Source: JBAYVY01 sp041674345
Lineage (GTDB): Bacteria; Planctomycetota; Phycisphaerae; Phycisphaerales; Zrk34
DNA: 11,724 nt
NCBI GenBank assembly: GCA_041674345.1
Contig: JBAYVY010000075.1
Span: 1 to 11,724 of the forward strand
Reading direction: 5' to 3'
In this document: in pieces, positions 6,914 to 11,724 of the stretch
How positions within the stretch are numbered: the stretch's first letter is position 1
How the letters are laid out: every line of letters begins with the position of its first letter
Notes under the pieces: model-generated
Told to the model about the DNA's origin: nothing
Databases searched by the model: none
Seen by the model: only the letters and a program-made list of their open reading frames with translations
Program-made: the position numbers and the translations under genes

Positions 6914-7384
6914 TTACGCATTTTCATCGGCGTCATCGACGACATCGACATCGGCATCGGCGGGCACGGTTTCGACGGCCTGGGCCTTGGCCGGGGCGGT
7001 GCCGGCGGGCGCGCCGCCCAGCGCCACAGTATCCCGCGTCTTGGCGGCTTCGGCCAGCACGTGTTGCAGTTCGATCTCGCCGATGTGATCCGCCCGCAGC
7101 AGCAGCCCGCGAATCAGCAGTTCGCTCAGGTTGATGTCGCGTTCGATGTTGGCCAGTTGCGTGCCGCGCACCTTGAAGTGCGCCAGCAGATACAGTCCGC
7201 GCTTCTGCCCGGCGATTTCGTAGGCCAGTTTACGCTCGTCCCATTTGCTGATGGCGACGATTTCGGCATTGGCGCGGTTGAGGATTTCCGTCACATGTTC
7301 GATCGCGGCGGTCAGACTGCCGTTGATCGCCTGAATGTTGAACAGGAACAGACCTTCGTAAAGATTCGCGTTTGATTCGACCAT
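6914..7384 (-). CDS. rpsF: 30S ribosomal protein S6
   Basis: bS6 binds 16S rRNA in the platform as a heterodimer with S18. The 156-aa product shows YEGLFLF near the start, WDERKLAYEIAGQKRGLYLL (48-67) and INLSELLIRGLLLR (84-97), all diagnostic. A tail rich in Ala, Asp and Val follows residue 112. I chose the ATG at 7384 rather than the upstream in-frame ATG at 7450 because AGGAG lies eight bases before it and the family begins here. The upstream extension would cover the structured leader. It lies 68 bases after pth and 48 bases before ssb. Confidence 0.95.
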   Translation of the reverse strand: MVESNANLYEGLFLFNIQAINGSLTAAIEHVTEILNRANAEIVAISKWDERKLAYEIAGQKRGLYLLAHFKVRGTQLANIERDINLSELLIRGLLLRADHIGEIELQHVLAEAAKTRDTVALGGAPAGTAPAKAQAVETVPADADVDVVDDADENA

Positions 7385-7398
7385 TGCGATGACTCCTG

Positions 7399-7444
7399 CG
7401 TTCGGTGTTGTGGGAATCCCGCGACATTTGCGGGACTCCGAACG
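7399..7444 (-). promoter_or_regulatory. Structured rpsF leader, possible S6:S18-type autoregulatory motif
   Basis: On the minus strand CGTTCGG (7438-7444) pairs with CCGAACG (7399-7405). Inside, TCCCGC (7430-7435) pairs with GCGGGA (7417-7422) around a 7-base loop. This leaves a strongly asymmetric internal loop of 2 bases on one side and 11 on the other, ending CACCG next to the outer stem. A stem, asymmetric loop with CCG, and hairpin just before rpsF is the layout of the known S6:S18-binding leaders. It ends 5 bases before the AGGAG of rpsF. The fold is seen; the ligand is inferred. Confidence 0.5.
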
Positions 7445-7452
7445 ATTCATGG

Positions 7453-8052
7453 TTATTTCGGTTCGGCGTTACTTCCGGGGGTTCGTGGGTTAAAGGCATT
7501 CATCGCGGCGTCCAGACCGCGGGCGATCCAGCATTCCAGCGCATCACAGGCGCGGGTGATCGCTGGTTGGAGCAACATTCGCTGTTCATCGGTGAACGGC
7601 GAGAGGACGTAATCGCTGAGTACGATCTTGCGACCGTTGACCAGCGGCGCGTCGATGCCGACACGCAGCCGGGGGTAGGCGGCGACGCCGAGGGCGCGTT
7701 CGACATCGGCCAGTCCGTTGTGTCCGCCGGCCCCGCCGGAGGATTTGATGCGGATCGCGCCGGTGGGCAGCGCGGTGTCGTCCACGACGACCATGATGTC
7801 CGCCGGGTCGAGTCGATGGAAGCGCACGGCTTCCCCGACGGCCAGGCCGCTGCGGTTCATCAGGGTGGTGGGCAACATCAGCATGACTTTTTCCGATCCG
7901 ATCATTCCTTCGACGACGCTGGCGTGAAAGCGCCCCTTGGCGGATGTCAGCCCGTGGCGTTCGGCGAGTTTTTGCACGACCATGAAGCCCGCGTTGTGCC
8001 GGGTCTCGGCATATGGCGTTCCGACATTGCCCAGGCCGACGATCAGTTTCAT
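7453..8052 (-). CDS. pth: Peptidyl-tRNA hydrolase
   Basis: Pth releases tRNA from prematurely dropped peptidyl-tRNA. The 199-aa product carries GLGNVGTPYAETRHNAGF (6-23), PTTLMNRSG (61-69), VVVDDTALPTG (88-98) and GGAGGHNGL (106-114). N9, catalytic H19, N66, D91 and N112 line up with E. coli N10, H20, N68, D93 and N114. The usual NPG is NVG and the usual DELDLP is DDTALP, small departures. The start has no clear ribosome site. The C-terminus (NPRTPGSNAEPK) contains a CCCCCGGAAGT copy at 7471-7481. It follows rplY after 196 bases occupied by a palindromic repeat. Confidence 0.96.
   Translation of the reverse strand: MKLIVGLGNVGTPYAETRHNAGFMVVQKLAERHGLTSAKGRFHASVVEGMIGSEKVMLMLPTTLMNRSGLAVGEAVRFHRLDPADIMVVVDDTALPTGAIRIKSSGGAGGHNGLADVERALGVAAYPRLRVGIDAPLVNGRKIVLSDYVLSPFTDEQRMLLQPAITRACDALECWIARGLDAAMNAFNPRTPGSNAEPK
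7471..7481 (-). repeat. CCCCCGGAAGT word at the 3' end of pth
   Basis: An exact copy of the word encodes TPGS in the last dozen codons of pth, beyond the conserved domain. Confidence 0.7.
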
Positions 8053-8082
8053 GGTTCTATTACCGCGGAAAGGAAGAATTCA

Positions 8083-8213
8083 CCCCAGAGGCACAGAGGG
8101 GGAAAAACAAAACATTGGGGCAACAGAAAAGCAGAACATATTGTCGGGGGTAACCGATGTTCTGTTGTTTTGTTTTTCTGCTGTTCTGTTTTCATTCTCT
8201 GGGCCTCTGTGGT
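8083..8213. repeat. Large imperfect palindrome between rplY and pth
   Basis: Outer arms CAGAGGCACAGAG (8086-8098) and CTCTGGGCCTCTG (8197-8209) pair with one mismatch, and core arms CAGAACAT (8132-8139) and ATGTTCTG (8157-8164) pair perfectly around a 17-base loop. Between them both arms are rich in AAAAACAAAACA and CAGAA words, which pair imperfectly. This purine-biased, lower-GC block stands out from its surroundings. It fills most of the gap between the rplY stop and the pth start and holds no gene. CAGAGGCACAGAG-type repeats are, to my knowledge, common interspersed repeats in planctomycete-like genomes. Confidence 0.75.
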
Positions 8214-8248
8214 TGATTTCTTTCTTATGAGTCCGCGGGGGGCCGAAA

Positions 8249-8926
8249 TTATTTCTTCTCGCCGCCCTTGGCCGCATCGGCGGCCGGTTCTTCCTTCTTG
8301 GCGGTGATGACTTCCGGTTCGGCGCTGCCGGCGGCCGGGGCCTCGGCGAGCTTCTCGATTTCTTCTTCGGTCACCTGCGTCAGCATGGCGATGATGGTGC
8401 CCGCGTCGGTGTCGGCCCGCACGCCTTCGGGCAGCTTCAGGTCGGCGACGGTGATCGGCGTCTCCAGCGTCAGACCGGCGATATCGACTTCGATCTCGTC
8501 GGGAATCGAATCGGCGCGGCAGATGACTTCCAGATCGCTCAGCGGATGCTGGAGCAGGGTGCCGGACGCCGCGAGCGCCGCGCATTGATCCCGGCCGATG
8601 AACGACAGCGGGACGGAGACGGTGACCTCTTCGCTCAGATCGATGCGCGCCAGATCGACGTGAATGACGTCATCGCCGAGGTAGTTGAACTGAATGTCCT
8701 TGATGAGGCAGGTTTCGTTTTTGCCGGCGACGTCGATGTCGAGCAGGTGGGCGCCGCCGTGGAGGGCGTCGTTGATCTGGTCGGCGTCCACGATGACGTG
8801 GGCCGGCGCGATGCCGTGGCCGTAGATCACCGCCGGCAGCTTGCCGGTGCGACGGACGCGGCGCGAGTATTTGGTGCCGAGTTTTTGCCGGGGTTCCGCC
8901 AAGAGTTTGGGACGTTCATGTGCCAT
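8249..8926 (-). CDS. rplY: 50S ribosomal protein L25 (general stress protein Ctc type)
   Basis: The 225-aa bL25 of the long CTC type binds 5S rRNA. The N-terminal domain (about 5-93) has LPAVIYGHG (30-38) and IKDIQFNYLGDDVIHVDLARI (75-95). The C-terminal beta domain includes VSVPLSFIG and IPDEIEVDIAGL (141-152). An Ala/Glu/Lys-rich tail begins near 186. AAGGAG lies six bases before the ATG. That ribosome site directly touches an inverted-repeat arm (8939-8957). The first 100 bases of the gene are overlapped in another frame by the end of the S23-family ORF. Confidence 0.95.
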   Translation of the reverse strand: MAHERPKLLAEPRQKLGTKYSRRVRRTGKLPAVIYGHGIAPAHVIVDADQINDALHGGAHLLDIDVAGKNETCLIKDIQFNYLGDDVIHVDLARIDLSEEVTVSVPLSFIGRDQCAALAASGTLLQHPLSDLEVICRADSIPDEIEVDIAGLTLETPITVADLKLPEGVRADTDAGTIIAMLTQVTEEEIEKLAEAPAAGSAEPEVITAKKEEPAADAAKGGEKK

Positions 8927-9312
8927 GAGATACTCCTTATTTTCGATTTTCGATTTGTGATGTTATTGCGTTTCGCTGTCTTCTTCGTTGCGGCGACGAT
9001 CGCCACCAATTCGTTGGCTTCGGTGAGCAGGGGTTCAATGCGGCGTTCGGTCATCAGGCCGCCGTCCCCAATCAGTTCCAACCAGAAGGCGGTTTCATCG
9101 GCCTCTTCCTCGACCACACCGAGTTTGGCGATGAACTCCCGCCGTGATCTGGCGCGGCAAGACGAGCAATAATTGGCACCGACCGAGGTACCTGCCCGCA
9201 GCCATTGCCGACCGATGATGCGCCCTTCCTCTGACGTTTTGATCGCGATGAACAACTTGAGCACCCGAAGTGCGAAGGTTTTGGTTCGGGTTTTCATCTG
9301 TTCACGCGTCAT
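8827..9312 (-). CDS. S23-family four-helix-bundle protein (23S rRNA intervening-sequence type)
   Basis: The protein matches the S23/TIGR02436 four-helix-bundle family, whose members were first seen inside intervening sequences of 23S rRNA and are related to the Avd proteins of diversity-generating retroelements. Their function is largely unknown. Visible are the family start MTREQMKTRTKTFALRVLKL, then RAGTSVGANYCSSCRARSRREFIAKL and VVEEEADETAFWLELI, followed by LLTEANELVAIVAATKKTAKRN ending near residue 116. The remaining 45 residues are not family sequence: they are read from a GAAAATC repeat arm and then from the start of rplY in another frame. The gene lies in the prs-rplY gap, enclosed by inverted repeats (8939-8957 and 9323-9356), in the same orientation as its neighbours. 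It has no strong ribosome site. Confidence 0.9.
   Translation of the reverse strand: MTREQMKTRTKTFALRVLKLFIAIKTSEEGRIIGRQWLRAGTSVGANYCSSCRARSRREFIAKLGVVEEEADETAFWLELIGDGGLMTERRIEPLLTEANELVAIVAATKKTAKRNNITNRKSKIRSISWHMNVPNSWRNPGKNSAPNTRAASVAPASCRR
8939..8957. repeat. Left arm of inverted repeat enclosing the S23-family gene
   Basis: This 19-base arm is the exact reverse complement of the first 19 bases of the right arm at 9323-9341. It consists of CGATTTT units and directly touches the AAGGAG ribosome site of rplY (8933-8938). Confidence 0.85.
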
Positions 9313-9322
9313 GGACTTTTTC

Positions 9323-9356
9323 CAAATCGAAAATCGAAAATCGAAAATCGAAAATC
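9323..9356. repeat. Right arm of inverted repeat: CAAATC plus four GAAAATC units
   Basis: CAAATC (9323-9328) is followed by four perfect GAAAATC heptamers (9329-9356). The outer end supplies the TGA stop of prs (9355-9357). The number of heptamers (four here, two at 11271-11284, one in the copy beside ssb) suggests slippage at the arms. Confidence 0.9.
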
Positions 9357-10341
9357 ACCTCTTCCCGCTTCCTTTGGATTTGTTGAACAACGCGCTGACC
9401 GATTCGTTGTGATGGATGCGGTGGATCGCTTCGCCCAGCAGGTTGGCCACCGACAGCTCGACGAGTTTCGATTGGATCGGCTTGCATCGCTCGCCGCAGG
9501 GAATCGTGTCGGTCACGATGATTTTGCTGATCGGCGACGCCGCCAATCGTTCCATCGCCAGTCCCACCAGCACCGGGTGCGTACACGCGGCGATCACATC
9601 CTTCGCCCCGTTCCGCATCACCAGTTCCGCCGCGCTGCACATCGTGCCCGCGGTTGAAATCATGTCATCGACCATCAGCACGGTTCGGCCCTTCACATCG
9701 CCGATCAGGTTGGCCGAGACCACTTCGCTGCCGCTCTTGCGGCGTTTGTCGATGATCGCCAGTTCCCCGCCCAGCAGACCCGCGAAGAAGTTGGCCGTTT
9801 TCACGTTGCCGATGTCCGGCGACACCAGCACCAGGTCGCCCAGTTCGGCGCGGATGGATTCGATGTATTCGACGATCACCGGAGCGGCCAGCATATGATC
9901 GACCGGAATGTCGAAAAAGCCCTGAATCTGCGCCGCGTGCAGATCGAGCGCCACGACGCGCGTCACGCCCGCGGTCTGCATCAGGTTCGCCACGAGTTTC
10001 GCGGTGATCGGCGTGCGGCCCTCGTCCTTGCGGTCCTGACGGGCGTAACCGAAGTACGGTATCACCGCCGTGATGCTCTTGGCCGACGCACGCTTGAGGC
10101 AGTCGGCGAAAATCAGCAACTCCATCAGGTGCGCGTTGACCGGATGATACGTCGATTGCACGACGAAACAGTCGCGCCCTCGCACATCCTCATCGACTTT
10201 CACGATGATCTCGCCGTCGGGGAACATGTCCGTGTGCCCCTGACCGACCGAGATTTCCAGATATTTGCAGATACGCTCCGCCAGATCGCGGCTGGCGCGC
10301 CCTGAAAATATCCGTAGCGAATTTTCATCCGATCGGCTCAT
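9355..10341 (-). CDS. prs: Ribose-phosphate pyrophosphokinase (PRPP synthetase)
   Basis: Prs makes PRPP from ribose 5-phosphate and ATP for nucleotide, His and Trp synthesis. The 328-aa product has FPDGEIIVKV (40-49), PYFGYARQDRK (95-105), DLHAAQIQGFF (133-143) with catalytic H135, AIIDKRR (195-201) and the PRPP loop VDDMISTAGT (224-233). Length is typical (about 315) plus a short basic tail. Its ATG overlaps the glmU stop as ATGA, indicating translational coupling. Its stop codon lies inside the GAAAATC repeat arm. The usual SPDxGG segment reads SPDIGNVKTA, a mild departure. Confidence 0.97.
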   Translation of the reverse strand: MSRSDENSLRIFSGRASRDLAERICKYLEISVGQGHTDMFPDGEIIVKVDEDVRGRDCFVVQSTYHPVNAHLMELLIFADCLKRASAKSITAVIPYFGYARQDRKDEGRTPITAKLVANLMQTAGVTRVVALDLHAAQIQGFFDIPVDHMLAAPVIVEYIESIRAELGDLVLVSPDIGNVKTANFFAGLLGGELAIIDKRRKSGSEVVSANLIGDVKGRTVLMVDDMISTAGTMCSAAELVMRNGAKDVIAACTHPVLVGLAMERLAASPISKIIVTDTIPCGERCKPIQSKLVELSVANLLGEAIHRIHHNESVSALFNKSKGSGKR

Positions 10342-11189
10342 CGTCTGGTCCCTGCATCCAGAGTGTGTGAGGTCGATTTCGCCGCCGCCGGGCTTGCCTC
10401 CAGGCGACTACGCATGATCGCATCCACCTCCGCCAACTGTTCCGGCGTGTTGATGCTCAGCACATCCTCCGCCGGCACCGCGTCCACCACTTCGATCTTC
10501 CCGCCGCGACCGGCCAGCAGCGGCAGCACGTCCGTCAGGTAATACTCGCCCTTGGCGTTGGCCTTACCCACCGCCGGAAGCGCGTCGAACAACGCGCCCG
10601 ACTTGAAGCAGTAGTAGCTCGGATTCACTTCACGAATGCGACGTTGCTCGTCGTCGGCGTCTTTCTGTTCGACGATCGCCTTGAATCGCCCGGCGGGATC
10701 ACGCACGATGCGACCGTAACCCGTCGGGTCATCCAGCATCGCCGTGGCGAGCGTCGCGGCGGCGGCGCGGGTCCGGTGTACCTTCAGCAATTGATTGAGC
10801 GTTTGTTGGCGGATCAGCGGGCCGTCGCCGCAGAGTACGAACACATCGTTGTCGCGGCGGTCGGCGAAAACACCGGCGGCCTGCAACACCGCGTGACCCG
10901 TGCCGAGTTGTTGAGTTTGTTCGACGAAAACCAGGCCGTCCGTTTCCGGGGATTGTTCCGGGGATTGTTCCGGGGGTTGTCCGGCGAGTGTTTGTCGGAC
11001 CAGTTCGGCGCGATGGCCGATGATGACGGCGATCTTGCGGGCGCCGACCCGCCGGCACGCATCAATCACCCATTGCACCATCGGCCGATCCGCCACGGGA
11101 TGCAGCACCTTCGGCAGGTCGCTGTTCATCCGCGTGCCCTTGCCGGCGGCGAGAATGATGGCGTCAAGTTGGGGGAGAGTCGTCGTCAT
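10338..11189 (-). CDS. glmU: UDP-GlcNAc pyrophosphorylase, GlmU N-terminal domain only
   Basis: The 283-aa protein is a sugar-1-phosphate nucleotidyltransferase like the N-terminal half of GlmU, forming UDP-N-acetylglucosamine for peptidoglycan or lipopolysaccharide. Motifs: LDAIILAAGKGTRM (8-21), PKVLHPVADRPM, EQTQQLGTGHAV (90-101), LCGDGPLI (119-126), GYGRIVRD, EQKDADDE, VNPSYYCF and GEYYLTDVLPLL. The left-handed beta-helix acetyltransferase half of full GlmU (about 450 aa) is absent; the frame ends normally and overlaps prs. I prefer the ATG at 11189 because the family starts there; an in-frame ATG at 11222 abuts a repeat. Neither has a strong ribosome site. A loop near residues 71-82 is built from three 12-bp repeats. 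Another NTP-transferase specificity is possible. Confidence 0.85.
   Translation of the reverse strand: MTTTLPQLDAIILAAGKGTRMNSDLPKVLHPVADRPMVQWVIDACRRVGARKIAVIIGHRAELVRQTLAGQPPEQSPEQSPETDGLVFVEQTQQLGTGHAVLQAAGVFADRRDNDVFVLCGDGPLIRQQTLNQLLKVHRTRAAAATLATAMLDDPTGYGRIVRDPAGRFKAIVEQKDADDEQRRIREVNPSYYCFKSGALFDALPAVGKANAKGEYYLTDVLPLLAGRGGKIEVVDAVPAEDVLSINTPEQLAEVDAIMRSRLEASPAAAKSTSHTLDAGTRR
10945..10980 (-). repeat. Three tandem 12-mers (TTCCGGGGATTG) in glmU
   Basis: Two identical copies (10945-10956 and 10957-10968) and one with A to G (10969-10980) encode PEQS-type tetrapeptides in a surface loop between the second beta-strand region and the QLGTGHAV motif. The core CCCCGGAA is shared with the window-wide repeated word. 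Confidence 0.9.
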
Positions 11190-11226
11190 GCGTACCGCAT
11201 CCGAAACCAGCGTCGTGGGCATTTAT

Positions 11227-11300
11227 GATTTTCGATTTGGGGATATTGGGCGGCGGTGGGACGCTCCAAATCGAAAATCGAAAATCACAAATCGAAAATC
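11227..11300. repeat. GAAAATC-type inverted-repeat element, empty copy 2
   Basis: GATTTTCGATTTGG (11227-11240) pairs with CCAAATCGAAAATC (11266-11279) around a spacer of 25 bases. A second AAATCGAAAATC copy (11289-11300) follows on the right. The element lies between tRNA-Gln and glmU and holds no gene. A transcript running from the tRNA into glmU would carry this hairpin. Confidence 0.85.
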
Positions 11301-11307
11301 CGCAAAG

Positions 11308-11379
11308 CAGGCCCGTCAGGACTCGAACCTGAAAAACCAGTACCAAAAACTGGTGTGTTGCCAATTACACCACGGGCCT
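11308..11379 (-). tRNA. tRNA-Gln (anticodon UUG)
   Basis: On the minus strand AGGCCCG pairs with CGGGCCT as a perfect 7-bp acceptor stem. The D-arm reads GTGTAATTGGCAACAC, the anticodon arm is CCAGT-TTTTGGT-ACTGG with anticodon TTG (plus-strand 11344-11346), and the T-arm is TCAGG-TTCGAGT-CCTGA. The discriminator is G and CCA is not encoded. Length is 72 nt. It lies upstream of glmU on the same strand and has a promoter about 180 bases upstream. Confidence 0.97.
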
Positions 11380-11560
11380 GTGTGGCTGCATCCAAATTTT
11401 CGCGGGTTCCGGGAGAGGCGAATCGCCCCATCGAGAGGAAGCCGCGGCTGACTTTCGCCAAGCGGGACAGGTCGCTTCTACAAGCCGCGTTGACCTGCCC
11501 ATGCCCGTGCCGTCCCCAATGGGGTTGTCACGGGCGGCCCTTGTCCGCGAAAGCCCCGTC

Positions 11561-11588
11561 AGTGTACCTTTGCCGTTCCGCCTGTCAA
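11561..11588 (-). promoter_or_regulatory. Sigma70-like promoter for tRNA-Gln and probably glmU-prs
   Basis: On the minus strand TTGACA (11583-11588) and TACACT (11561-11566) are 16 bases apart. The -35 is perfect and the -10 matches four of six. Transcription would begin near 11554 and run through two leader hairpins into the tRNA. Confidence 0.6.
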
Positions 11589-11610
11589 GCCGTTCAACAT
11601 CGGTGTCGCA

Positions 11611-11655
11611 ACTCAAGTAGAAATGTCCCCTGTTTGGACTCAGTAGAAGTGTCCC
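11611..11655 (+). repeat. Two direct GTAGAA(A/G)TGTCCC repeats, possible IS end
   Basis: ACTCAAGTAGAAATGTCCC (11611-11629) and ACTCAGTAGAAGTGTCCC (11638-11655) repeat with a 27-bp step. An inverted 13-bp copy lies at 17-29. Repeated sites near an end are typical of transposase-binding termini in several insertion-sequence families. The transposase would lie outside the window. Confidence 0.5.
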
Positions 11656-11724
11656 GTGTTGTGGTTCGCCGGGACCGGCGCAGCGGAGGCAAGGGCGCAG
11701 CCCGCAGCCGTAGCGGAGCCGGTC

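Larger units (their letters stand above)
8939..9356 (-). mobile_element. Putative small element: inverted GAAAATC arms plus S23-family gene
   Basis: A 418-bp block begins and ends with matching inverted arms, contains one ORF of the S23 family, and sits between two genes (prs, rplY) that are normally adjacent. Two shorter blocks with the same arms and no gene lie elsewhere in the same operon. No transposase or reverse transcriptase is present, so mobility would need help from elsewhere. The structure is seen; the mobile nature is inferred. Confidence 0.45.
11380..11724. other. Gene-free right flank: tRNA leader, promoter and repeats
   Basis: No gene is supported here. The minus-strand leader of the tRNA contains two hairpins: GACAGGTC/GACCTG at about 11466-11497, with GCTT-ctac-AAGC inside, and CCCGTG-n4-CCCC-aat-GGGG-n4-CACGGG at 11503-11534. 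The promoter at 11561-11588 follows, then two direct repeats at 11611-11655 and a GC-rich stretch to the end. These last parts may be the end of an insertion sequence continuing beyond the window. Confidence 0.5.

Noticed and set aside
6620..7375. 251-aa plus-strand open frame opposite ssb and rpsF
   Set aside because: Antisense shadow; both minus-strand genes are firmly identified.
7405..8307. 300-aa plus-strand open frame across pth and the palindrome
   Set aside because: Antisense of pth plus repeat sequence; no motif or ribosome site.
8827..9312. S23-family gene considered as Avd of a diversity-generating retroelement
   Set aside because: No reverse transcriptase and no template/variable repeat pair is visible in the window; the arms are short heptamer repeats.
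9323..9356. GAAAATC array considered as a CRISPR array
   Set aside because: Units are only 7 bp with no spacers and no cas genes; the array is a simple tandem repeat forming one arm of an inverted repeat.
11365..11616. 83-aa minus-strand open frame upstream of the tRNA
   Set aside because: Overlaps the promoter and leader hairpins and shows no family resemblance.

Overview
The window looks like a GC-rich chromosome segment from a planctomycete, most likely Phycisphaerae-like. That placement is an inference from the gene order, the Ala/Glu-rich tails on the ribosomal proteins, and the intergenic repeats; no rRNA marker is present. It holds two plus-strand metabolic genes, one minus-strand DUF336/GlcG gene, and a long minus-strand housekeeping cluster.

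Layout by region. 1-518: no convincing gene; a 13-bp repeat shared with the far right end, small hairpins, and a tandem TTCCGGGG block. 519-3545 (+): a 1008-aa fused FAD/Fe-S 2-hydroxyacid dehydrogenase of the YdiJ type. 3582-4937 (+): a GH29 alpha-L-fucosidase with no signal peptide. 4981-5424 (-): a DUF336/GlcG protein whose N-terminus appears frameshifted. 5483-5532: terminator of the minus-strand cluster. 5559-11379 (-), in order of transcription: tRNA-Gln(UUG), glmU-type nucleotidyltransferase, prs, an S23-family four-helix-bundle gene, rplY, pth, rpsF (with a structured leader), ssb, rplI. 11380-11724: a sigma70-like promoter facing the tRNA, leader hairpins, and two direct repeats resembling insertion-sequence ends.

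How it works together. The minus-strand cluster combines translation (L25, S6, L9, peptidyl-tRNA hydrolase, tRNA-Gln), replication/repair (SSB) and precursor supply (PRPP, UDP-GlcNAc). It resembles the widely conserved glmU-prs-rplY-pth-rpsF-ssb-(rpsR)-rplI order, but rpsR is absent and the GlmU acetyltransferase domain is missing. On the plus strand, the fucosidase and the hydroxyacid dehydrogenase could both serve fucosylated-glycan use, but that link is only inferred.

Two repeat systems deserve attention. (1) GAAAATC-based inverted repeats occur three times in gaps of the housekeeping cluster. Two copies are empty hairpins, and the third encloses the S23-family gene between prs and rplY, which looks like a small mobile element with cargo-less relatives. 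(2) The word CCCCCGGAAGTG and close variants occur about a dozen times, mostly inside coding sequence and in several reading frames, sometimes expanded as tandem 12- or 15-mers that write low-complexity loops into SSB, the dehydrogenase and GlmU.
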